Assembly (NCBI RefSeq): GCF_008271805.1
Contig: NZ_VSRY01000138.1
Location: 1 to 64,000 of the forward strand
Length of the DNA: 64,000 bases
Source: Streptomyces sp. TRM49041
GTDB lineage: Bacteria > Actinomycetota > Actinomycetes > Streptomycetales > Streptomycetaceae
Reading direction: 5' to 3'
The position numbers and the translations under genes were made by a program. A model generated the notes under the pieces. The model was not told the DNA's origin and made no database searches. It saw only the letters and a list, made by a program, of their open reading frames with translations. Positions 25,791-33,965 of this stretch are shown in pieces. Position 1 is the first letter of the stretch, and the number at the start of each line of letters is the position of its first letter.

Positions 25791-27554
25791 ATGGCCCACG
25801 AGCTGACCTCGCCCGTACCGGCGCCGCAGGGACGACGCCCCGCCCCACCAGCCCGTCCCGGGTGGTGGCGGGACGCCGTCATCTATCAGGTGTACATCCG
25901 TTCCTTCGCCGACAGCGACGGTGACGGCATCGGCGATCTGCGCGGGGCCCGGGAACGGCTGTCGCATCTGACGCGGCTGGGCGCGGACGCGGTGTGGCTG
26001 ACCCCGTTCTATGCCTCGCCGCAGGCCGACGGCGGCTACGACGTCGCCGACTACCGCGCGGTCGACCCGGTCTTCGGGGACCTGCCGGACGCGGACGACC
26101 TCGTCCGCACCGCGCACGAACTGGGCCTGCGGGTGATCATCGACATCGTCCCCAACCACACCTCCGACCGGCACCCCTGGTTCCAGGAGGCGCTCGCGGG
26201 CACCGGCCGTGACCGGTACCACTTCCGCCCCGGCAGGGGCCCGGACGGCGCGCTGCCGCCCAACGACTGGGAGTCCGTCTTCGGCGGCCCCGCCTGGACG
26301 AGGGTCGCCGACGGCCAGTGGTACCTGCACCTTTTCGCGCCCGAGCAGCCCGACCTCAACTGGGAGAACGACGCGGTGCGGGCCGAGTTCGAGTCCGTGC
26401 TGCGGTTCTGGCTGGACCTGGGCGTCGACGGGTTCCGGATCGATGTGGCGCACGGCATGGTCAAGGCCGCCGGGCTGCCCGACATCGGCCGTCCCGAGCA
26501 GGTCCGGCTGATCGGCTCCCAGCAGCTGCCGTTCTTCGACCAGGACGGCGTCCACGAGATCCACCGCGGCTGGCGGCGGCTCCTCGACACGTACTCCCCC
26601 AGGCTCTCCGAGCAGGGGGCACTCCCAAGTCAGCGCATCGCGGTCGCCGAGGCGTGGGCGCCGTCCCCGGAGCGGCTCGCCCTCTATGTACGCCCCGACG
26701 AACTGCACCAGGCGTTCAACTTCCAGTACCTCCAGTGCCCCTGGGAGGCCCGGGCACTGCACAGGGTGATCGACGAGTCGCTCAGGGCGACCACATCGGT
26801 GGGCGCGCCCACCACCTGGGTGCTCTCCAACCACGACGTCGTCCGGCACACCACGCGCTACGGCAGCCTGCGCAGGGCCAGGGCGGCGGCGCTGCTCATG
26901 CTGGCGCTGCCGGGCTCCGCCTATCTGTACCAGGGCGAGGAGCTGGGGCTGCCCGAGGTGACGGAACTCCCCGACGAGGTGCGCCAGGACCCGGCGTTCC
27001 ACCGCGGCGAGGGCCAGGACGGGCTGAGGGACGGCTGCCGGGTGCCGATCCCGTGGGCCGAGGAGGGCCCCTCGTACGGGTTCGGCCCAGGCGACAGCTG
27101 GCTGCCGCAGCCCGCGGGGTGGGGCCGGCTGTCCGTCGAGGCCCAGACCGGCGACCCTGCGTCGACCCTGGAGCTCTACCGCACGGCCCTGGACCTGCGC
27201 CGTGCGCACCCGGCGCTCGGCGCGGGCGGCCTCGTCGACTGGCTGCCCGCACCGGAGGGCGTGCTGGCCTTCCGCCGCCGCGGGGAGGACGGCGCCGGCC
27301 TGGTGTGCGTCACCAACACCACGGACCGCCCGGTCGAGATCCACCGCCCCGGCGGCCGGGACGGCCGGGTGCTGCTGTCCAGCGTGGCGGGGGCGGCGGT
27401 CGGGCAGGGTGGGCCCGACAACCCGGGAGCGGCCGCCTCCGACGCTTCCGGTGGCGGCGGGGACAGCCGTCCGGGCGGCGCCCGGGAGGGCACGGCGAGC
27501 GCACCCGCGCTCGCGGTGCTCCCCGCCGACTCCTGCACGTGGTGGGCAATCTGA
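25791..27554 (+). CDS. aglA: Cytoplasmic alpha-glucosidase, GH13 (copy 2)
   Basis: From ATG 25791 the protein has 587 residues. An upstream in-frame TTG at 25749 overlaps the operator repeat and the AGGAGG, so I prefer the ATG. GH13 motifs are intact: [31 protein letters not shown] and LSNHDVVRH. It is a close paralogue of the enzyme at 20415. Differences are a 10-residue insertion (RLSEQGALPS) just before the catalytic Glu, encoded by a palindromic repeat; a deletion of roughly 17 residues after NHDVVRHTTRYG; and a Gly/Ala-rich C-terminal insertion (about 45 residues, DASGGGGDSRPGG) before the final CTWWAI. It is followed by the second LacI gene. Confidence 0.9.
   Translation: MAHELTSPVPAPQGRRPAPPARPGWWRDAVIYQVYIRSFADSDGDGIGDLRGARERLSHLTRLGADAVWLTPFYASPQADGGYDVADYRAVDPVFGDLPDADDLVRTAHELGLRVIIDIVPNHTSDRHPWFQEALAGTGRDRYHFRPGRGPDGALPPNDWESVFGGPAWTRVADGQWYLHLFAPEQPDLNWENDAVRAEFESVLRFWLDLGVDGFRIDVAHGMVKAAGLPDIGRPEQVRLIGSQQLPFFDQDGVHEIHRGWRRLLDTYSPRLSEQGALPSQRIAVAEAWAPSPERLALYVRPDELHQAFNFQYLQCPWEARALHRVIDESLRATTSVGAPTTWVLSNHDVVRHTTRYGSLRRARAAALLMLALPGSAYLYQGEELGLPEVTELPDEVRQDPAFHRGEGQDGLRDGCRVPIPWAEEGPSYGFGPGDSWLPQPAGWGRLSVEAQTGDPASTLELYRTALDLRRAHPALGAGGLVDWLPAPEGVLAFRRRGEDGAGLVCVTNTTDRPVEIHRPGGRDGRVLLSSVAGAAVGQGGPDNPGAAASDASGGGGDSRPGGAREGTASAPALAVLPADSCTWWAI
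26591..26630 (+). repeat. Palindromic repeat inserted in frame in aglA copy 2
   Basis: The core at 26596-26619 can fold as CCCCC-A-GGCTC with GAGC-A-GGGGG around a 3-nt loop. It codes for SPRLSEQGALPSQ, exactly where AglA copy 1 has just DGE. Flanking residues align closely in both paralogues, so the element was added to copy 2. It resembles short palindromes dispersed through Streptomyces genomes (recollection, not searched). Confidence 0.6.
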
Positions 27555-27565
27555 CGTGCGCCCGG

Positions 27566-27571
27566 TAAGGT
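27566..27571 (+). promoter_or_regulatory. -10 box close to the second malR start
   Basis: TAAGGT ends 8 nt before the ATG at 27580, inside the 25-bp gap after aglA copy 2. It would give a leaderless or nearly leaderless malR transcript besides read-through from aglA. There is no clear ribosome-binding site for malR. Confidence 0.4.
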
Positions 27572-27579
27572 CGCACCAC

Positions 27580-28650
27580 ATGACCGCGCGGCTTGCCGAC
27601 ATCGCAGCCCAGGCGGGGGTCAGCGAAGCCACAGTCAGCCGCGTGCTCAACGGCAAGCCCGGCGTGGCCGCGGCCACCCGTCAGTCCGTCCTTGCCGCGC
27701 TGGACGTGCTCGGTTACGAGCGTCCCGTACGGCTGCGGCAGCGCAGCGCCGGTCTCGTCGGGCTCATCACCCCCGAGCTGGACAACCCCATCTTCCCGGC
27801 GCTGGCCCAGGTCATCGGCCAGGGCCTGACGCGCCAGGGCTACACGCCCGTCCTCGCCACCCAGACCCCGGGCGGATCCACCGAGGACGAGCTGACCGAG
27901 ATGCTCGTCGAACGCGGCGTCTCCGGAATCATCTTCGTGTCCGGTCTGCACGCCGACACCACCGCCGACACCCAGCGCTACGACCAGCTGCGCGGCAAGG
28001 GTGTCCCGTTCGTCCTGATCAACGGCTTCTCGCCGCACATCCAGGCGCCGTTCGTCTCCCCCGACGACCGGGCCGCGATGAGGCTCGCCGTCACCCACCT
28101 CGCATCCCTCGGGCACACCCGTATCGGTCTCGCCGTCGGCCCGAAGCGGTTCGTTCCCGTCCTGCGCAAGATAGAGGGCTTCCGGATCGGTATGCGGGAG
28201 CGGCTCGGGCTCTCCCCCGAGGAGGCCGAGAAGCTGATCCAGCACTCCCTGTACACGCTCGAAGGCGGACAGGCAGCGGCGGCCGCCCTCATCCAGCGCG
28301 GCTGTACGGCGATCGTCTGCGCCAGCGACATGATGGCGCTCGGCGCCATCCGCGCGGCCCGCCAGCAGGGGCTGCACGTACCCCGGGACATCTCCGTCGT
28401 CGGCTTCGACGACTCCCCGCTCATAGCCTTCACGGACCCGCCGCTGACCACCATCCGTCAGCCTGTGCAGGCGATGGGGCAGGCGGCGGTGCGGGCACTG
28501 CTCGAGGAGATCGGCGGTACGCCCGCCCCCCACAGCGAGTTCGTCTTCATGCCGGAACTGGTCGTTCGCGGTTCAACAGCCTCGGGGCCCCAGGGGCAGA
28601 GGTCCTCCGAAAGGTGGACCGATGGCGGAGAGAATCCGTTTGAAGGATGA
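27580..28650 (+). CDS. malR: LacI-family maltose regulator MalR/Reg1-like (copy 2)
   Basis: The protein has 356 residues and begins MTARLADIAAQAGVSEATVS, which is the N-terminus I recall for S. coelicolor MalR and S. lividans Reg1. The helix-turn-helix is followed by the hinge and a sugar-sensing domain (LVGLITPELDNPIFPALAQV, PFVLINGFSPHI, SVVGFDDSPLIAFTDPPLTT). The C-terminus has a polar tail of about 20 residues. It likely represses malEFG, aglA and amylase until maltodextrin binds. It lies 25 bp after aglA copy 2 and is transcribed away from malE. Copy 1 at 19354 has an almost identical DNA-reading helix. Confidence 0.92.
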   Translation: MTARLADIAAQAGVSEATVSRVLNGKPGVAAATRQSVLAALDVLGYERPVRLRQRSAGLVGLITPELDNPIFPALAQVIGQGLTRQGYTPVLATQTPGGSTEDELTEMLVERGVSGIIFVSGLHADTTADTQRYDQLRGKGVPFVLINGFSPHIQAPFVSPDDRAAMRLAVTHLASLGHTRIGLAVGPKRFVPVLRKIEGFRIGMRERLGLSPEEAEKLIQHSLYTLEGGQAAAAALIQRGCTAIVCASDMMALGAIRAARQQGLHVPRDISVVGFDDSPLIAFTDPPLTTIRQPVQAMGQAAVRALLEEIGGTPAPHSEFVFMPELVVRGSTASGPQGQRSSERWTDGGENPFEG

Positions 28651-28686
28651 TCGACCTGAAGGACCTTTCTGGCAGACTCATCGCTC

Positions 28687-29655
28687 ATGGGTGACAGGAC
28701 TTTGACCACGTTGGAAGGCCGTTCGGCGGCCCGGCCGACACCGCCGCCGACGCCTGCACCTCTCGTCGAAGGACGGCCGGACCGCCCGGCGGAACACCGG
28801 ACCGCGTGGCAGCGGCTGCGTGCTCCCCGGCACCCCCGTATCTGGTTCGAGATCCTGCTCATCGCGGCCAGCTACGGCGTCTATTCGCTCATCCGTAACG
28901 CCGTTCCGGAACAGAAGGCTCAGGCGCTGCGCAACGCGGACTGGATCTGGCGCGCGGAGGAGAGCCTGGGTCTCGCCTTCGAGAAGACGGTCAACCACGC
29001 GGTGGACTCGGTCAGCTGGCTCATCGTGACGATGAACTACTACTACGCGACGCTGCACTTCGTGGTCACCATCGGTGTGCTGGTCTGGCTCTACCGCTGG
29101 CATCCGGGCCGTTACGCGGCGATCCGCATGGTGCTGTTCTCGACCACGGCCGTCGCCCTGCTCGGCTACTATCTGTATCCGCTCGCGCCGCCCCGGCTCA
29201 TGGAGAGCCAGAACTTCATCGACACGGTGCTGGTCCACCAGACATGGGGCTCCATGGCCTCGGGCGACCTGAAGCACATGTCGAACCAGTACGCAGCGAT
29301 GCCGTCCATGCACATCGGGTGGTCGCTCTGGTGCGGGCTCGCCGTCTTCGCCCTCGCCAAGGCTCCATGGGCCAGGATCCTGGGGCTGCTGTACCCGGTG
29401 GCCACGCTCGTCGTCATCGTCGCCACAGCCAACCACTTCTGGATGGACGCCCTCGGCGGCATCCTCTGCCTGGCCTTCGGCATCGGCCTGGTGTGCGCGT
29501 GGTACGGCAGCCCGCCGCACCGGCTGCCCCGGTACGTCACGGCGGCACCGCCGGCCGAGGCGGAGCGCCCGCCGCCCGAGGCGGAGCGACCGGTGGCCGC
29601 CGCGGAGCGACCGGTGGCCGCGGCGCCCGCCGCCGGAGCCGTTCAGGCGCCGTAG
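28687..29655 (+). CDS. PAP2-superfamily membrane phosphatase
   Basis: The 322-residue protein has a Pro-rich cytoplasmic N-terminus (about 45 residues), then five to six hydrophobic segments. Motifs of the PAP2/inositolphosphotransferase-like group are present: AAMPSMHIGWS (SxxH-type, about residues 202-212) and ANHFWMDALGG (about 248-258), which carry the catalytic and supporting His and Asp. It probably removes phosphate from a lipid or transfers a head group at the membrane. The C-terminus carries short Ala/Pro/Glu repeats (AERPVAA, PPEAERP). The last 13 bp overlap the convergent glnE gene. A -10-like CAGACT lies 8 nt before the ATG. Confidence 0.85.
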   Translation: MGDRTLTTLEGRSAARPTPPPTPAPLVEGRPDRPAEHRTAWQRLRAPRHPRIWFEILLIAASYGVYSLIRNAVPEQKAQALRNADWIWRAEESLGLAFEKTVNHAVDSVSWLIVTMNYYYATLHFVVTIGVLVWLYRWHPGRYAAIRMVLFSTTAVALLGYYLYPLAPPRLMESQNFIDTVLVHQTWGSMASGDLKHMSNQYAAMPSMHIGWSLWCGLAVFALAKAPWARILGLLYPVATLVVIVATANHFWMDALGGILCLAFGIGLVCAWYGSPPHRLPRYVTAAPPAEAERPPPEAERPVAAAERPVAAAPAAGAVQAP

Positions 29656-32633
29656 AACAGCTCGTCCACCACGGCCCGGGCGCGGCGCGTCGTACGGCGG
29701 TAGTCCTCGACCATCTCGCCGACGTGCCCCGGGCCGTACCCCAGGTAACGGGCCACGGCGGCCAGTTCGCGCCCGTCCGAGGGGAACGTGTCGCCGGCCC
29801 GGCCCCGCACCAGCATCACGCCGTTGCGCACCCGGGTCGCCAGCACCCACGCCTCGTCCAGGGTCCGCGCGTACCGCTCGCTGACCAGGCCCGCGTCGCG
29901 GGCCGCGGCGAGTGCCTCGCGGGTGCTGGTGGTGCGCAGGCCCGGCACCTCGTGGGCGTGCCGCATCTGCACGAGCTGGACCGTCCACTCGACGTCCGAC
30001 AGGCCGCCCCGGCCGAGCTTCGTGTGGAGCGTCGGGTCCGCGCCGCGCGGCAGGCGCTCCGTCTCCATCCGGGCCTTCAGGCGCCGGATCTCCCGCGCCG
30101 CGGCGTCGTCGAGGCCCTTCACCGGGTGGCGGAGCGGGTTGACCAGTTCGATGAAGCGGCGGCCCAGGTCCGGGTCGCCCGCCATCGGCTCGGCGCGCAG
30201 CAGCGCCTGGCTCTCCCACCCCAGCGACCAGCGCCGGTAGTACGCCTCGTACGACTTGAGCGTACGGACCAGGGGGCCGCTGCGGCCCTCCGGGCGCAGA
30301 TCCGCGTCGACCAGCAAGGGCGGGTCGGCGGTCGGAAGTTGCAGGAGCCGGCGCATCTCGGCGACGACCCGGTTCGCGGCGCGGGCGGCCTCCTGCTCGT
30401 CCACGCCGTCGCGCGGCTCGTGCACGAACAGCACGTCCGCGTCGGAGCCGTAGCCCAGCTCGTGGCCGCCGAAGCGGCCCATGCCGATGACGGCGAAGCG
30501 GGTGGGGAGCGTCTCGCCCCACTCCGCGCGTACGGCGGCGCGCAGGGCGCCCGCGATCGTGGCGGCGTTCAGGTCGGTGACGGCCCGGCCGACCCGGTCG
30601 ACGAGCGCGCCCGCGTCCGCGTGCGCGGGGACCTCCTCGGTGCCGTACGACGCGATGATGTCGGCCGCGGCCGTACGGAACAGCTCTCTGCGGCGTACGC
30701 CACGGGCCGCCGCCACCGCCTGCTCGGCGTTGTCGGCCCGGCCCGCAGCCGCGAGGATCTCCGGCTCCAGGTGGTTGCGGCCGCGCGGTTCGAGGCCCTC
30801 CGGCGCGCCGAGGATCGCCACCGCCTCGGGGGCCCGCAGCAGCAGGTCCGGGGCGAGGCGGCCGGCCGACAGGACACGGGCCAGGTTCTCGGCCGCGGCG
30901 CCCTCGTCGCGGAGGAGCCGCAGGTACCAGGGGGTCTTGCCGAGCGCGTCCGACACCTTGCGGAAGCCGAGCAGGCCCGCGTCGGGGTCGGCCGAGTCGG
31001 CGAACCAGCCGAGGAGGACCGGGAGCAGCGTGCGCTGGATCGCCGCCTTGCGGGTCACCCCGGCGGACAGTGCCTCCAGGTGTCGCAGCGCGGCGGCGGG
31101 ATCGGCGTACCCGAGCGCTTCGAGCCGTTCGCCGGCCGCCTCGGCGCTGAGGCGGGTCTCGCCGGGGGCGAGCTGGGCGACGGCGTCGAGCAGAGGCCGG
31201 TAGAACAGCTTCTCGTGGAGGCGGCGGACCACCGAGGCGTGCCGCCGCCACTCCCGGTTGAGCTCCGCGACCGGGTCCGTGCGCAGGCCGAGCGAGCGGC
31301 CCAGGCGGCGCAGGTCGGCCTCGCCTTCCGGGACGAGGTGCGTGCGGCGGAGCCGGTACAGCTGGATACGGTGCTCCATGGCGCGCAGGAACCGGTACGC
31401 GTCGTCGAGCTGCGCGGCATCGGCCCGGCCCACGTAGCCGCCGGCCGCGAGCGCCGCCAGGGCGTCCAGCGTCTTGCCGCTGCGGAGCGTGGCGTCGCTG
31501 CGGCCGTGCACGAGCTGGAGGAGCTGCACCGCGAACTCGACGTCCCGGAGGCCGCCGGGCCCGAGCTTCAGCTCGCGCTCGAGGTGCGCGGCCGGGATGT
31601 TGTCGACGACCCGGCGCCGCATCTTCTGCACGTCGGTGACGAAGTTCTCGCGCTCGGCCGCCTCCCAGACGAGCGGCGCCAGCGCCTCGATGTACTCGGT
31701 GCCCAGCTCTATGTCACCGGCCACCGGGCGGGCCTTGAGCAGCGCCTGGAACTCCCAGGTCTTCGCCCAGCGCTGGTAGTAGGCGAGGTGGGAGGAGAGC
31801 GTACGGACCAGCGGCCCGTTGCGGCCCTCGGGACGGAGGTTCGCGTCGACGGGCCAGATCGTGCCCTCGACGGTCGTCTCCGAGCAGATCCGCATGAGGT
31901 GCGAGGCGAGGCGGGTCGCCGCCTGGAGCGCCGCACGCTCGTCGGCGCCCTCGACGGCCTCCCCCACGAAGATCACGTCCACGTCGGAGACGTAGTTCAG
32001 CTCATGGCCGCCGCACTTGCCCATCGCGATGACCGCCAGGCGGCACAGCGCGGCGTCCGCGGGCGCGGCCGAGCGGGCGATCGCCAGCGCCGCGCGGAGC
32101 GTCGCCGTCGCGAGGTCGGCCAGCTCGGCGGCGGCCTCCGACACGTCCGTGGTGCCGCACACGTCGCGGGCCGCTATGGCCAGGAGGCTGCGGCGGTAGG
32201 CGACACGGAGGGAGACCGGGTCCGTGGCGGCGGCCAGGTCCTGCTCGAACTCGGCGACGCCCGGGTGCAGGTCGGTCGGCTCGTATGTGACGAGCGCCTG
32301 CCAGTCGAGGGGGTGCCGTGCCAGGTGGTCCCCGAGCGCCTCCGACGCGCCCAGCACGCCGAGCAGCCGGTCGCGGAGCGGCTTGGCGCTGACCAGCGTC
32401 GCCGTCAGCGCCTGCGGCCCCTCCCCGGGCTGCGCCTCGGCCAGCCGCACGAGGCCGCGCAGCGCGAGATCCGGATCGGCGGTGGCACCGAGCGCGTCCA
32501 GGAGAACGGGATCGGCCCGGACGGCGGCCAGCGCGGGGCTGTCCAGCAGGCGCTCGGCGGCGGCCGCGTCGATGAAGCCGTGCCGCAGCAGCCGAGTGAA
32601 GGTGCTGCTCCTACGCCCCGGCGCCGTCGTCAT
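29643..32633 (-). CDS. glnE: Bifunctional glutamine synthetase adenylyltransferase/deadenylylase GlnE
   Basis: From the ATG at 32633 (GGAGGGAG upstream) the protein has 996 residues, a normal length. It has two nucleotidyltransferase halves: an N-terminal deadenylylating half with VSDVDVIFVGEA (about residue 218) and a C-terminal adenylylating half with GSDADVLFVHEP (about residue 728). Each keeps the GSD-x-D-type metal-binding Asp pair, and each is followed by helical bundles (GGLRDVEFAVQL, GGLSDVEWTVQL). It modifies GlnA on a Tyr according to nitrogen status. The frame upstream of 32633 runs across the divergent VOC gene and is not used. A GlnA-type synthetase gene is 1.3 kb away. Confidence 0.95.
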   Translation of the reverse strand: MTTAPGRRSSTFTRLLRHGFIDAAAAERLLDSPALAAVRADPVLLDALGATADPDLALRGLVRLAEAQPGEGPQALTATLVSAKPLRDRLLGVLGASEALGDHLARHPLDWQALVTYEPTDLHPGVAEFEQDLAAATDPVSLRVAYRRSLLAIAARDVCGTTDVSEAAAELADLATATLRAALAIARSAAPADAALCRLAVIAMGKCGGHELNYVSDVDVIFVGEAVEGADERAALQAATRLASHLMRICSETTVEGTIWPVDANLRPEGRNGPLVRTLSSHLAYYQRWAKTWEFQALLKARPVAGDIELGTEYIEALAPLVWEAAERENFVTDVQKMRRRVVDNIPAAHLERELKLGPGGLRDVEFAVQLLQLVHGRSDATLRSGKTLDALAALAAGGYVGRADAAQLDDAYRFLRAMEHRIQLYRLRRTHLVPEGEADLRRLGRSLGLRTDPVAELNREWRRHASVVRRLHEKLFYRPLLDAVAQLAPGETRLSAEAAGERLEALGYADPAAALRHLEALSAGVTRKAAIQRTLLPVLLGWFADSADPDAGLLGFRKVSDALGKTPWYLRLLRDEGAAAENLARVLSAGRLAPDLLLRAPEAVAILGAPEGLEPRGRNHLEPEILAAAGRADNAEQAVAAARGVRRRELFRTAAADIIASYGTEEVPAHADAGALVDRVGRAVTDLNAATIAGALRAAVRAEWGETLPTRFAVIGMGRFGGHELGYGSDADVLFVHEPRDGVDEQEAARAANRVVAEMRRLLQLPTADPPLLVDADLRPEGRSGPLVRTLKSYEAYYRRWSLGWESQALLRAEPMAGDPDLGRRFIELVNPLRHPVKGLDDAAAREIRRLKARMETERLPRGADPTLHTKLGRGGLSDVEWTVQLVQMRHAHEVPGLRTTSTREALAAARDAGLVSERYARTLDEAWVLATRVRNGVMLVRGRAGDTFPSDGRELAAVARYLGYGPGHVGEMVEDYRRTTRRARAVVDELFYGA

Positions 32634-32738
32634 CCAGCCACTCCCTCCACGAACACCCGCTCCCCCGAGCCTATCGGTCCGCGTCGCACCCGGTACGCCT
32701 GGTGGACGGCCGTCGGCCGACCGCCCAGACTCGGGCCC

Positions 32739-33182
32739 ATGAGCATGAACATGAACTGGACACTGGAAGTGGTCCCCGTCCCGGTGACGGATCTCGACCG
32801 GGCCAAGGAGTTCTACGGCGACAAGTGCGGCTTCAAGGTGGACCTCGACTCCGAGGTGGCCCCGGGGGTGCGCATCATCCAGCTCACCCCGCCCGGCTCG
32901 CGCTGCTCGATCGCCCTGGAGAACGGCCTTCCGACGGCACCCGGACAGAAGCAGATGGCCCCGGGCACCCTGCACGGGCTCCAGGTGTGCGTGCTGGACA
33001 TCGCGGCTGCCCGTGACGAACTGGTGTCGCGGGGCGTGGAGGTGAGCGCCGTCCACCATGTGGGTCCCCGGGGGTGGACCGAGGGCAGGGGTGAGACCTG
33101 GAACTCGTTCATGTTCTTCCAGGACCCGGACGGCAACGGCTGGACCGTTCAGGAGGCCCCTTCGGAGCTGTCCGAGCGCTAG
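32739..33182 (+). CDS. VOC-superfamily (glyoxalase/bleomycin-resistance-like) protein
   Basis: The 147-residue protein fits one VOC module with two beta-alpha-beta-beta-beta units. The first opens VVPVPVTDLDRAKEFYGDKCGF and the second LQVCVLDIAAARDELVSRGV, ending in FMFFQDPDGNGWTVQE with the metal-ligand-like Glu. It could bind or modify a small metabolite; the substrate is unknown. Three closely spaced ATGs (32739, 32745, 32751) could start it; the first is chosen because CAGACT ends 7 nt upstream, as in leaderless promoters. It is divergent from glnE. Confidence 0.85.
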   Translation: MSMNMNWTLEVVPVPVTDLDRAKEFYGDKCGFKVDLDSEVAPGVRIIQLTPPGSRCSIALENGLPTAPGQKQMAPGTLHGLQVCVLDIAAARDELVSRGVEVSAVHHVGPRGWTEGRGETWNSFMFFQDPDGNGWTVQEAPSELSER

Positions 33183-33275
33183 GTCGTGTCCGGCGGATCA
33201 TGCCTGGGCCGCGGGGCCCGGCACCGAAAGGGCGCCCGGCCCCGATGCCGCCGTGCCCCGCCGGACACTCCCTGC

Positions 33276-33896
33276 TCAGCGCACGACGGTGTAGCGCAGA
33301 TGGGTGACGGCGGGGGCGTCGACCACCCGGTCCACCTCCAGCGTGAGGTCCGGGTCGACGCCGTCGAACAGCCGGATGCCGTCCCCCAGCAGCAGCGGCG
33401 CCAGGTGGATCTCCAGCTCGTCGAGGAGCCCCGCGTTGAGGTACTGCCGTACGGTGTGCGCCCCGCCGGAGATCTGCACGTCCTTGTCCCCGGCAACGGC
33501 ACGGGCCTCTTCGAGTGCGGCCTCGATGCCGTCGGTGACGTATGTGAAGACGGTGCCCTGCCGGACCCACGCGTCGCGGGCGCTGGTCGTCAGGACGAAC
33601 ACCGGCGCCTGGAAGGGCGGCGGATCGGGCCAGGCGCGCTCGCCCTCGTCGAACATGCGGCGCCCCATGACGTACGCCCCCGCCCGGTCGAAGTTCTCGG
33701 CGACCACCAGCCCGGAACGGCTCGTCTCCCCGCCGGTCATCCCATGCCGCTCCCGCCACGCCTCCACGCCGTACATCCACTGGTGGATGCGCGCCCCGCC
33801 GTCCCCGAGCGGATTCCCGGGGCCGGCGTGTGGTCCGGCGATGAAGCCGTCGAGGGACATGCCGAGGCTCGCGAAGACCTTGTCCATGCTCCTCAT
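33276..33896 (-). CDS. RibD C-terminal/dihydrofolate-reductase-like protein
   Basis: With the ATG at 33896 the protein has 206 residues (an internal ATG at 33887 is the alternative). It belongs to the RibD-C/DHFR-like family: KVFASLGMSLDGFIAGP at the start, YVMGRRMFDEGERAW, FVLTTSARD and VQISGGAHTVRQYL (NADPH-loop-like), then LDELEIHLAPLLLGDGIRLF. These proteins are NADPH-dependent reductases of uncertain substrate in Streptomyces. It follows the GlnA2-type gene on the same strand after 69 bp, but the VOC gene at its other end is convergent. No functional link to nitrogen is evident. Confidence 0.88.
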   Translation of the reverse strand: MRSMDKVFASLGMSLDGFIAGPHAGPGNPLGDGGARIHQWMYGVEAWRERHGMTGGETSRSGLVVAENFDRAGAYVMGRRMFDEGERAWPDPPPFQAPVFVLTTSARDAWVRQGTVFTYVTDGIEAALEEARAVAGDKDVQISGGAHTVRQYLNAGLLDELEIHLAPLLLGDGIRLFDGVDPDLTLEVDRVVDAPAVTHLRYTVVR

Positions 33897-33965
33897 GCTG
33901 ACCCGCACGCCCGCGCGGCGCACCGCGGAAGCGGTACGCCGGGGCGCGCCCGGGCGTCCGGCCCG

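Noticed and set aside
26591-26630. Palindrome in aglA copy 2 considered as an IS remnant or attachment site
   Set aside because: Too short for an IS, with no transposase fragment or target duplication that I can identify; it is reported as a small palindromic repeat instead.
29244-33182. 1312-codon plus-strand frame opposite glnE
   Set aside because: Only its last part is the true VOC gene; the rest is antisense to glnE motifs.
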